A stretch of DNA of 64,000 nt from Gossypium raimondii. Lineage: Eukaryota > Streptophyta > Magnoliopsida > Malvales > Malvaceae. Each line of letters opens with the position of its first letter. Within the stretch, counting starts at the first letter, position 1. The notes beneath the pieces were generated by a model, which did not search any database, was not told the origin of the DNA, and saw nothing but the letters and a program-made list of their open reading frames with translations. Below, in pieces: positions 1-10,574 of this stretch. Location of the stretch: contig NC_068576.1 of the NCBI RefSeq assembly GCF_025698545.1, forward strand, positions 689,501 to 753,500, in the 5' to 3' direction. A program made the position numbers and the translations under genes.

Positions 1-531
1 ATTTGTTTAGTTCATTTATCCTAATTTGATTATTTTTAGTATTTCTATTTTTTAAAATGTATATTTTCAATCATGAGACCAATTTTTTTCCGATAAATCC
101 CTTCAAAGTTTTTGGTGGCTTATTTTTGTACAAGGACTTATGGCATATGTTTCAGGGATTGGTACGGGCATTGACTCCTCCAAAAATAGTAAAATTATGA
201 TTTAATTCCTCTTGAAATTATAAAGTTAATATAAGGTTAAAATATGTCGTAAATTTTTGTACTCTTTAAAAAATTAAAATTTAATCCTTGTACTTTTATT
301 TTCAAGAATTTAGCCCGTCTAATTTTTAGAATCTAGGTCCAACTATTAACACTGTTAACTTTTTTTTTAAGTTTATTGGCGTGACATTTTGAAATATAAA
401 AAATATTCATTTTGTAACCATGTAGCCAAAAAAAATATGTTGTGATGAATTTGAATTTAACAAAAATTTTAATAATGTTAACAGTTGGACCTGAAGAAAA
501 GTAAATGGACTAAATTCTTGAAACTAAAAGT

Positions 532-1184
532 TGTAATACCCAATTTTAGCCCTGGCTCACAAAAAAATAATAAACTCAAAATAATAAAATAAAGTCTAAG
601 TCCAGTACAAAATTATGTCATTTGGCCCGATCGGAATGGTCCATTACTTGAAAAGGTTGAAGGTCCATCTACAAGCTTATGGAAACATAATCTTCAAGGA
701 TGTGCAATCTTAGAAGATATGATTTTATAATGTTAGAGATTTAATTTGTAGATACCCTTTAATCTTAACCGTTGATGTAATTGATATGTACCGTTGGATT
801 TGGGGAGGCTCAACTATAAATAAAGGCCTCTCCCTTCATTGTAAAAAAAAAGAAGACTGAAGTGGGGAGTAATAATAATTCTTAAGAATATTTACTCAAA
901 TTTCTCTCTCTCTTGCGTTCTTATTTTGTTGATTTGTGTATAATGTATTTATTGATTTGTATATTGTTGATTTCAAATCTCTTTTTCCCTTATTATTCAT
1001 TTTCAAATTTGTTTACATTTTATTTCACTTTATATTTTTATTTTATTTTATACTCTTTGTTTTAAATTAATTGGTCTTTGATTATTGATGTTATTTAATC
1101 CTCTATTTGTTATTTTAATTTTTTATTATTAAATTAATTATTTTAATATTATTAATACTATTATGTGGCATCATTAATCTTGTA

Positions 1185-1232
<48 letters not shown>

Positions 1233-2573
1233 TCATATGCATGCATCGTTTTTATGTAATATATATTGTTTTATATATAGTATACGTATGCTTATATATA
1301 TTTTATTTTATTTTATTTTACTTCCTAACTTTTATATACATATATATACTTTTATATTTAGTTTCAATTTTTTTACTTTTGTATATATGTACATGTATGT
1401 ATTTATATATTTTCTAATGAATATTTTTATATATATACATACATGTCTATGTTTTTATTTGCTTAAATACAAACTTATATTTTCAACACATATGTTATAA
1501 TATATATATATATATGTATATTTATATATATTTTATTTTCATAAATGCATTATATATATTTTGTTATAAATTCTATAGTCCAAAATTTTATATGTGTAAA
1601 CCCATGTGTATGTCTTTTATTCTTTATAATTTCATGTATATATTTTGTACCTTTTTTCTTCTCTTTATATTTTTTTGTTTATTTCCTTCATTTGCTTATT
1701 GATTTATGTTTTCATTTTATATTTTGTTCATTTGATACTTTACATGTCGTTGTTTTTTATGTACATTAATTTCGTTTATTTCTATGCCATTGTTGTATTT
1801 ATTATTGTATTTTACACTTAATGTAGCATTACATCATTTTTACTCGATTTTAAAATTTTCAAAATTGAGATAATCTTGTATTTAGGATTTTCAAGGAAAT
1901 TGAGCCCTAACGTATTGGGTTCCAATTTTATTCGTTAAATCTAACAATCGAGAATTGCTCATTAATCAAAAAATAAAATGAAAAGCTTGTTGTCGGGAAT
2001 TTAATATGTTGTATCTTAACGTATTGGATGTGACGTATTGATTTCTCGAGACAAAGATTTTTTAAAAAAAAACAATAACAAAGGAAATATTCCAAGTTTA
2101 GGATTTTGAGAAATTGTGCCCTAACGTATTGGGCCGCGATTTCTTTATAAATCTTAAACAAATGAATATTCTTTTAAATTTTATTACACGAGTATTTTGG
2201 ACTAATTCATTTTTGAGGAATTAGAATGTCGTGCCCTAATGCATTGGATGTGACATTTTCTTTCTCCGAAATGATAAGAGTCTTAATAAGTAACGTTTTT
2301 TACGTTTTTATTAAGGATCATATTTTTAAATTTTCGACATTAAGACACTAATTAATTAACTAGGTATCAATTTTGGGCGTTACGAGGGTGCTAATCCTTC
2401 CTCGTACGTAACCGACTCCCGGATCCATTTTTTTAAAACTCGTAGACCAAAGCTATTTTTTTAGGTGATCCAATCACACCTTAATAAAAGATTGGTGGCG
2501 ACTCCCAATTTTTATTTTTTTAAGTCGACTATTAATTTTTGTTTTTTTTTTCAAAATAGAAATGATTTCGACA
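532..2573 (+). mobile_element. Solo LTR, Ty3/gypsy-like family
   Basis: The element starts TGTAATACCCAATTTTAG and ends TTTCGACA, i.e. a TG...CA terminus. It is flanked by a perfect 5-base duplication AAAGT (527-531 and 2574-2578). A TATA box TATAAATA lies at 815-822, which sets the plus orientation. The 3' part holds the stretch with 'gttacgagggtgctaatcc' and 'attggtggcgactcc' that also occurs, reversed, in the LTRs at 51-55.8 kb. No primer binding site or internal region follows, so it is a solo LTR left by LTR-LTR recombination. Four copies of a CCTAACGTATTGG-like core recur at 1906, 2015, 2120 and 2235. The gypsy assignment rests on remembered LTR features and is not proven here. Confidence 0.85.
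1187..1230 (+). repeat. (ATT)n microsatellite
   Basis: About 14 uninterrupted ATT units lie inside the solo LTR. The surrounding 1.2-1.8 kb is TA-rich low-complexity LTR sequence. Confidence 0.9.
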
Positions 2574-2640
2574 AAAGTATAAAGATAAAATTTTAAATTT
2601 TCAAAGAATATAAAAACTAATACCATATTTTAATCTTAAT

Positions 2641-4434
2641 ATAATTATAAACTTACATTTTAAACCCCTAAAAATTTATAATTTAATTATGCTCTCTAAA
2701 ATGAGTTCTATCCAAAAAGTTGACTTCAAAACTAAAATACATCTTATATATATATAATACTGGGTAGGGAATGGGTACACGATTTGAACCCGTTTCAAGC
2801 AAGTATTTGACAAAAGTTTTAACAATCACTCCATATTTAAGTCAATTCCCAGGAATTTCTCATCAAATTACGAGACTAAGAATAATTAAATTATAAATTT
2901 ATCATCAAAACCCAATTCCCAGGAATTTCTCCTTTTTATTATCAAAACAACATCAAATATTGTTGTAGTTTTGTTGGCTGGGAGAAGCCATGTGATTGAA
3001 AGCAATGGGAAGGTATCTTTTTCATTGCTACTATTATCATTCTTCATTGAAGGACTTAACAGGTTAAGACCTTGCAGAAAACCTATATATATATATGTAT
3101 ATATTGAATGAGATGACTGAAGAGTCTAATATCTATTTTTACTATTAAAATTCAATCCTATCTCATTTCAGGTTCCATAAATTAGATAAAACAAATGTCA
3201 AATATAGCTTAGTCCAAGGACTTTTTAGCAAAAGTTTCTAACAGTAGAATAAGTCAAGTCCTTTAGCTGCTTGAGTTGAATATGTAAATGAGGCTTATTG
3301 GGGGTGGGATGTCTGGCATAGCAAATTTGGTCTAATATCTGGTGCTCCAACTTCTATAAATTGTAACCGAGTCCCTAATGTATCAATATCATATCTCGTT
3401 CGGAGTATATTTGAAATATGTGGATTATTTATATATAAATACTTTAGATTTGATGCGTTAAAAACTCAAATAGTACTGATAAATTCTAGGAGAGTTATCT
3501 GTTAACACGCTATATTCAAATTGTCTATACAGTAGATACACACGTGTTTATAATTTAATCCACAAGTTTTAAATATGCATTTGAGCTGGTATTTAATGTG
3601 TAAACTAATAGTTCGGTTGATAGGAAAAATTAATTGATATAATATTGATATTTGAGTTCGGTTTAAACGCTTTGAGATATAAGAATCAATTTAAAATCCG
3701 AGTAATAGTTCAAGAACATTTGGTGGAATTATCCCCAAATTATTCATCAAAACATTATAGTAACATGAATAAAACATGACAAATAGTTTATCCAACAATT
3801 TCTTTTAATAAGAAATAAATAACCAAATTTTTGGGTCAAGCAGTAAGAGTTTAATACATTTTAAGTAAAGTTTGGATCTACATCTTATGGATAAAAAATA
3901 ATGTTAAAAGAAAAATTTTTCGATTTAAAAGTCTAATCTAATTTGACTTGAAATTTAACCCGAACCCAACATCATCATCGGATACTAAAAAATCTAAAAA
4001 ATAAACCAGTTAATGTCTACTCCTTTTGATTTTGTCAAATAATTGATTTCATTGGGAAAGGGAGTGATTTTTTTGTCCTTTTACATTAAAACCATTGAAG
4101 TGTAGAGACAAGCATATAATATGTAACCTCAAACATGAAAATTTTGCCTACCATATAAGCCTTTCATACAAGGTTTTAGTGAAAATATATTGATTTTAAT
4201 ACCATGATAGCTATGGGAATCCAATATAAATGCATTTATGAAAATAAACAAATAAAAAATTGAGCCAAAAAACCGAATTTGTGTAAAAATTCCTAGTTAG
4301 TAATGAATTTCCTTTTATCTAATCTGTACTTAAATTTGCATTTCGTCATTCAGGTTAGTACTTTTGCACTAACATTATTAGTTTGTGCTAACGTGGTCAC
4401 TAACATCCAATTTGTTGAGGCACGTGGCAGATAT
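2641..4434. other. Intergenic, AT-rich, no gene seen
   Basis: No open frame resembles a protein. A direct repeat of 'aattcccaggaatttctc' occurs at about 2846 and 2912. A possible degenerate tRNA-derived SINE (minus strand) spans about 2752-2860: read on the minus strand it has a B-box-like GGGTTCAAATC and a degenerate A-box about 45 bases upstream. The rest is unrecognised. Confidence 0.5.
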
Positions 4435-5095
4435 TAATTAAAATTTTAAAAAATATATAAATTAATTTAAAATTTTAAAGTTTTCACATAAAAATGAACT
4501 GAGACAAATAGTTGTCAAAATACATTTGAACTTGGACATCATTTGTCCATATTTATTCTGGATGTATTTTAGTAAGTTTATAGATTTTTATTTCTTTTCA
4601 TAAAATACTAGTTTTTAAGTTATTGTTATTTTAAAATATATAAATTTATATTCAATTAAAGATAGATAAAAAGTACATAATATATTGAAAATATATAAAA
4701 ATTACAATATATAATATATAAATATAAAAAACTTTTAAATTTACAAAATAGATAAATAGATAAAAGAACTAAAATCACATCTACAACGGATCTAGACAAA
4801 TGGTTATCAATATGCATTTGAATTTGACAACTATTTGTTAGGCTTATTTTGATGTAAATTTTTTTATAATTTATATTCTTAAATTTTAAAATAATAATAA
4901 CCTGATATTTTATAATAAAATAATAAAAACATATAAACTTACTAAAATTATCTGAAATGAATCGAACCAATGACTGTCCAGATTAAAATGTATCCGGATA
5001 ACCAGTTGTCTAAATTCATTTTTAACATGAAAAAAATACATTTTTTAATTAATTTATATATTTCTAAATACTTTTTAATTTTTTAATAAATGATT
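4435..5095. repeat. Large AT-rich foldback (inverted-repeat) element
   Basis: The sequence from about 4435 to 4660 matches, inverted, the sequence from about 4855 to 5095. Examples are 'cataaaaatgaactgagac' near 4490 against 'gtctaaattcatttttaac' near 5008, and 'agtaagtttatag' near 4570 against 'acatataaacttact' near 4930. A motif of the type 'gacaaatagttgtcaa' recurs at about 4503, 4796 and 4998. This fits a MITE or foldback transposon whose transcript would form a long hairpin. No target duplication was identified. Confidence 0.55.
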
Positions 5096-7094
5096 GTCAT
5101 ATAATCATTAAATAAATGAAAAAGTTTTAAAGGTTTTGGGTTTATCTCTCATCATCAGCATTGACGAGGAAAGGGTTTTAAACTTTAGTACGGCACTACA
5201 AAAGCCATAGCCGCTCACAAATATGACGACGTAACCATAAAAAGAACAAACCTGCAGCAAAGATTTGGTTGTCTTTGTCTCTGTGCAGATGACAAGGCAA
5301 CAAGTATGCCTAGTAAAGTTGCAACCTCGTAATTAATACACGACAACGTCACGCATTAAGGAGGACCAATAAAAAACCTTAAAAATACTGCAACGACGAG
5401 TCTTAAAGGTATATGCCGACAAATTTTTTAATTTATTTTTCATTCTTTGTAATTAAATTTCATCATTAATTTAAAAAAAAAAATCAAACCACTTATTTTT
5501 AAGGGAAATACAGATAGAAGCATTAAATTTTTAACGATATTAGCATGCAATCCACGTAGTCATTTATTTATATTTCATATTAATATGTTACGTTTATAAA
5601 TAATTTGTAAATTATAAAAAAAATATTTTTTTTTTCAAAAAGTTGATCTAAATTAACTTTTTTTTAAAAATTTAATAATTAAATTTAATGAAAAAATAAA
5701 GATAAATTTGGTAAAAATATAAACTTAATGACTAAATTTATTGTTTTATTCCAATGGTGGGCTAGGCCTCATCGTGCCAACATCAAGACTATTTGTATAC
5801 GTATATCCCCACCAGTTCTTGTGGCCTTGCTCTCATTTTACCCACTTTTCCCTACGCGTTCAAATTCATCTGTCATGTTATGTGATAATAATAATGTGTC
5901 GTAGACATCCATGTCACCAACCTAATCCATTTTTTTATTCGATTTAATCCGTTTGAACCTTGAATACAACATTATTGGAAGGAGCAACAACGAACCCCGA
6001 ACATAGACAGTAAAATCAACATACAAAATATAAAAAAAATGGTTTCATTGTGGTTAAGTTGTAAAGCAGAAAAGGTTTTGAGGTTTTGAGTTGGTGTTGG
6101 ATATTTAATATAAGTGTTAACATCACTATTAACATGCTGTGTATTATAGTGATACAGCTGTGAAACTCAATGAGCTGTGGAAGTGGATAATAATACCTTA
6201 TAGGTTGATATGAATCATTTCACTCAGACCACCCAAAGTTGGGTGGGGGTTATGTGATTGCTAAGGTGGTGTGGATTATAGTGGTAGCTGTGAAGCTTCT
6301 TAAGTTTCTCCTTTGAATCTTGCATAAGCTATTGAAGCCCATTGTGCCAACATAAGTGAGAATTGCTCAACCGGTTCTTTTGAGACAAATGAGTAAAGCC
6401 AATATATGCTAATTGAGGACCAAGTCCATTTTTAATTATCAACCCACAAATCTTGAACCCATAATGGAGTAGTATTGTTATCTTCTAGCTCTTGAGCTCA
6501 TTTTCGTGTTATTCTAACATCATGAGTACATTTTTTACTAAGAGTGATCATTTTGTGAGTTTAAGATTTCGCGACTATACCATCGAGATCACAACATTGA
6601 TATGGATAGAGTATCTGTCATTCACACATCATATATATATGTTTGTTATCTTGGTATAATAATTCATACTTACGATGATAAAATATTGATAGGTCAACTA
6701 AATCTCAAAGAGCCCGGAATCAATGCATAGACAACACGTGGCATCTTAGGAAATGATTAGAGATAGCCCATTAAAAGCCTACAAATATCAAGATAGAAGG
6801 CCTATACACTCTCTCTCCTCTAATTTCCTCGGCTCTTCCTCTCATCTCCTCTCTTGCAACCACATTTTGATTACCTTAATTCTCTTACGATTCTCCGCTA
6901 TTCGAGTGAATCATCACTAACTACCACAACTTTTTCCTTGTATAACAAGTAATAATTGAATTTAATGTAAATGATAAATAGATTCGGATATTGAAATAAA
7001 TTTACAAATTCAAATTTAAAATTCACAACAATGAAAAATACCCAACCTATTGATCCAAGTTGAGAGCAATTTATTGCATGTGAAGAAAATGAAT
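5096..7094. other. Intergenic, no gene seen
   Basis: 5150-5420 is less AT-rich than its surroundings and contains no long frame. 6640-6960 includes a pyrimidine-rich stretch ('actctctctcctctaattt') preceded by a G-box-like 'acacgtgg', reminiscent of a promoter or an LTR R-U5 fragment. Neither can be assigned. Confidence 0.4.
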
Positions 7095-7440
7095 GTTAAA
7101 ATATGCCATTAGTTTTTGGGCTTTCACAAAACTTAAGATTTAGTCGTTGTACTTAAAAATTTAAAAATAAGGTCCTCCTAGTTTTTTTATTTAAAAACAT
7201 TTTCTATCAAGATTTGTCAATTTGGAATTTTGATTAGGTTGACCTCATGTGATGTGGCACATGATTAACAAGAGATAAAAACTATAAGTTGGCAAAATTT
7301 GGTAGAAACTACCAATGACGATAATTATGGACTAGGATTTTTAAATAGAAAAAGTAAGATTAAAATTTTAACTTTTAAAGTATAAGGACTAAAGCTCAAA
7401 TTATATACAAATACAAGGATGAATAGCACATTTTAACCAA
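7095..7440. mobile_element. Short TIR element (MITE-like)
   Basis: Left end GTTAAAATATGCCATTAG and right end ATAGCACATTTTAAC are inverted matches. Inner arms also pair ('aaaacttaagatttagtcg' against 'ggactaaagctcaaatt'). It lies about 200 bases upstream of the PPR gene. Confidence 0.5.
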
Positions 7441-7492
7441 AAATGAATTGTACTCCCCTTCATTAACGGTCCTCGGGTATGTTTCAGTCCAT

Positions 7493-7510
7493 TGGGCCTT
7501 TTGGAGCCCA
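7493..7510. promoter_or_regulatory. Paired site II (TGGGCY) motifs upstream of the PPR gene
   Basis: TGGGCC at 7493-7498 and an inverted TGGGCT at 7505-7510 lie about 125 bases before the first ATG. Site II elements are common in promoters of plant genes for organelle, ribosome and housekeeping proteins and bind TCP factors. The motifs are seen; function here is inferred. Confidence 0.45.
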
Positions 7511-7634
7511 AAAATATGAAATTAATCCCCTGATATTGCTGGATTTTAAATCCATGCAGGATAGCGCGAAATAAACGGTGCCGTTTGATCTGCCTTCCCT
7601 ATTTCTTCTCCCCTAATGCTAAAACCCTGATCAA

Positions 7635-9605
7635 ATGCCTTACGGATTCAACAAAAACACAATGTTGATGCGCTACGTTCGTTCGTCCCTCATCGCGTCG
7701 CGTTTTTTCTCGACGGCAGCGTCGGTAGAGAAAGCAGTACCAACTAACGAAGTCGCTCCGAAAAGCAGCGGTGGAGGTCGACGAAACACGTTGGGACGGA
7801 GGCTTATAGGCCTTGTGTATCCGAAACACAGCGCTGCAGCTACAATACAGAAATGGAAAGAGGAAGGTCGTACGGTCAGAAAGTATGAGCTCAATAGAGT
7901 CGTTCGAGAGCTTCGTAAGCTCAAGCGCTATAAGCACGCCCTCGAGGTATATGCTTGCTTTAACTTTGAACTTAATTTTCATTTTCAGTTGAGAACTATC
8001 CCTATTTCTAAAATGTCCTATGTTGCTCTTTTTTTTGAGTAGTCTGAAGTAAATGTTTCGTTCTAATTATGAATTCCTGAATTTAATCCATCTATTTTAA
8101 TTTTTCAGAATTTGATCCCCAGATCTGTAGAACTAGTTTAGCCATCCATAAACGCACGATCTCCTTGAACTAATGATTTTTACTAATTCTTTGCATATGA
8201 ATCTGAATTTCATAGCAACTAAGAAGGACTAAGTTTTCAGTTTTCATAGAGGGAAAATTCGTAATTAAACTCCGGTTTGAGATGAGAAACCATTTATACA
8301 ATTATTACTGCATGTTATAGCTGGGTTTTCAAATTGCTTGGCCTTATATCACCATAGTTTATTTTATTGTAGATATGTGAATGGATGAGATTGCAGAAAG
8401 ATATCAAGCTCTTACCAGGTGACTACGCCATTCACTTGGACTTAATTGCAAAAATTCGTGGTTTAGATAGCGCGGAGAAATTCTTCAAAGATCTTCCAGA
8501 CAAGATGAGAGACCAAGCCACATATACAGCTTTGCTCCACACGTATGTCCAGAACAAGTTATCGGGTAAAGCCGAAGCTTTAATGAAGAAAATGTCTGAT
8601 CGTGGTTTCGCAAAGTATCCGCTTCCGTACAACCACATGCTCTCTTTATACATCTCAGAAGGAAAACTAGAAAAGGTCCCTGAAATAGTGAAGGAACTAA
8701 AGAAAAATGCTTCACCAGATATCTTTACTTATAATTTATTGTTATCTGTTTGTGCTTCCCAAAATGACATCGAAGCTGCCGGGAAAATCTTTGTCGAGCT
8801 AAAGGAGGCGAAAATCGAGCCTGATTGGGTAACATTTAGTGCATTGACCAATCTGTATATCAGAGGAAAGCAAATTGACAAGGCAATGTGTACTTTGAAG
8901 GAAATGGAGAAGATGGCAACTCGGGAAAATCGAGTTGTTTATCCCTCCCTTATCAGTTTGTACACAAGCATGGGGGATAAAGATGGGGTTCATCGAATCT
9001 GGAAGAAGATGAAATCGTGTTTCCGTAAAATTAGCGATACGGAATACACATGTGCGATATCGTCGCTTGCGAAACTCGGGGAATTTGGAGAAGCTGAGAA
9101 ACTGTATAGTGAATGGGAGTCTGTTTCCGGAAGCGGCGATGCTAGAGTTCCAAACATACTCCTCGCAGCTTACATAAACGGAGACCGAATCGAAATGGCT
9201 GAAAACTTTTATCGGCAGATTGCACAGAAGGGTAGTTCCCTGTGTTATACCGCTTGGGAACTTCTTACTAGGGGCTATTTGAAGAAACAAGAAATGGAGA
9301 AGGTATTGGATTGTTTTAAGCAAGGTGTTAGCAGTGTGAAAAAATGGAATCCTAATAACAAATTGGTTGGCGAAGTGTTGAAGCAGCTTGAAGAGCTCGG
9401 TGATACCGAAGGGTTGGAGAAATTGTTGGTGATTCTTCGAAATGCTGGGCGTGTGAGTACTATGGTATATAATTCGCTTCTTCGAGGATATGCAAATGCT
9501 GGTAAAATGCCGCTTGTAGTTGCTGAACGAATGGAGAAAGATAATGTGCCAATGGATGAGGAAACGCATGAACTATTACGATTAACAACCAAAATGCGCC
9601 TGTGA
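7635..9605 (+). CDS. Mitochondrial-type P-class PPR protein, 2 exons
   Basis: Exons are 7635-7946 and 8373-9605. The single intron starts GTATAT and ends TTGTAG, in phase 0. The joined protein is 514 residues. The N-terminus (MLMRYVRSSLIASRFFSTAA, from the second ATG at 7662) looks like a mitochondrial presequence rich in Arg, Ser and hydrophobic residues; either ATG could start. From about residue 140 the protein is built of roughly 35-residue helical PPR units (for example 'DIFTYNLLLSVCASQNDIEA' and 'PDWVTFSALTNLYIRGKQID'). The length and the 'LEICEWMR' segment after the intron match the Arabidopsis At1g02150/At4g01990/At1g02370 group, typically 500-540 residues. Such proteins bind organellar RNA and affect its processing, stability or translation. 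The target RNA cannot be read from sequence. The frame is intact. Confidence 0.9.
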
Positions 9606-10158
9606 AGTTTCAAGCAGTTTTTGACGAGTGTTATCGGGCAGATGGATAATCTATTTTGCGATTTATTTTCTATTTTTATGTCCGTTTTACTGTTAATGCT
9701 CGGGTTACCCTTTCTATCAATATCGTCTCCAAAGTTTAAATTTGCATTCAATGTTTGGGAGTGGAATGGACTTTATCATTACACCCAACACTTGTTGCCT
9801 ACATTTACTCCCTACCATAAGTAGGGTTGCCTTGTGATTTGAACCCACGAAATTGGTTTTTGTAATTATAGTTTACTACGAAAATTTTATCAAAAAATTG
9901 GTAGTTAAAATTTTCAATATGGATTCAAACTCAGCTATTTGATTGAACAGATTTGAGTAATTTGATTTTTTTTTTAAATTGAATTTTATTTTGATCTGTT
10001 TAGATGTGATGTGTTAAAAAAAACATATTTATTTAATTTTGTGTGATTTTTTTTTTTGTTAATATGTTAATCGTACAATAAGTATAAATAAGATTTTTAT
10101 CTATGTGCTTAAATCTAGTTAGGGTTAAATCCAAACATAAACTGGTGGAAGAAACTTA
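9606..10158. other. PPR 3' region and intergenic spacer
   Basis: It contains the PPR 3' untranslated region. On the minus strand around 9790-9880 there is a possible old SINE fragment with a B-box-like GGGTTCAAATC. No coding potential is seen. Confidence 0.35.
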
Positions 10159-10308
10159 GGGTGAGTTTGGATGGGCGATTGGGTAAGATGCGGTGCGTTT
10201 AGCTTACTTTTTGTCTCACGCTACAGTATCGCTACAGTATCTAATCTCACCGCCACCGCTGTTTTTACACTAATCACAGGTAAACGCACCGCCCATCCAA
10301 ACTCACCC
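10159..10308. mobile_element. 150-bp MITE, PIF/Harbinger-like, copy 1
   Basis: Terminal inverted repeats GGGTGAGTTTGGATGGGCG and CGCCCATCCAAACTCACCC are nearly perfect. The flanks are a 3-base TTA duplication (10156-10158, 10309-10311), typical of PIF/Harbinger (Tourist-type) elements. A second copy of the same length is at 45217-45366. It lies 266 bases before the SCY2 start codon, so it may sit in that promoter. Confidence 0.85.
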
Positions 10309-10574
10309 TTATTGATACAATACTATGGGGATTCAATTAAATGTTTTGAAGTTAAGGGCTGGTTTTAAAATTAAAGCTATAGTTTGAGGAAGTCTAAAGA
10401 AATTAACCCAATAAAAAGTCAAAGAAAGTCAAAAGAGATATTTTTAGGTTATAAAATAAGCAACAAAGCAGGAGATTTCCTCCCTTAAGGATTAATGATT
10501 TGTAGTACTGAATATTTTCTCGCTACTGGAAAATACGGTCATTTTTTTTTTTTGCCTCCCTCTTTCAGTGGACA

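Larger units (their letters stand above)
229..2640. mobile_element. TIR element split by a solo LTR
   Basis: The left part (about 229-531) begins near GTTAAAATATG and reads like the repeats of 'constant-lag' type (alternating A/T blocks such as 'ggactaaattcttgaaact'). After the LTR insertion the sequence resumes at 2574 and closes with an inverted match ending CATATTTTAATC near 2634. Left and right arms are imperfect inverted repeats of about 50-60 bases. It is probably a non-autonomous DNA transposon; the superfamily is not determined. It shows no coding capacity. Confidence 0.5.

Noticed and set aside
1165-1769. Open frames rich in Tyr, Phe and Ile
   Set aside because: They are translations of TA-rich low-complexity LTR sequence with no domain or codon signal.
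5150-5420. GC-richer stretch, possible gene fragment
   Set aside because: All frames are interrupted and no protein family is recognised.
8799-9569. 256-residue minus-strand frame
   Set aside because: It is the antisense shadow of the PPR exon 2.
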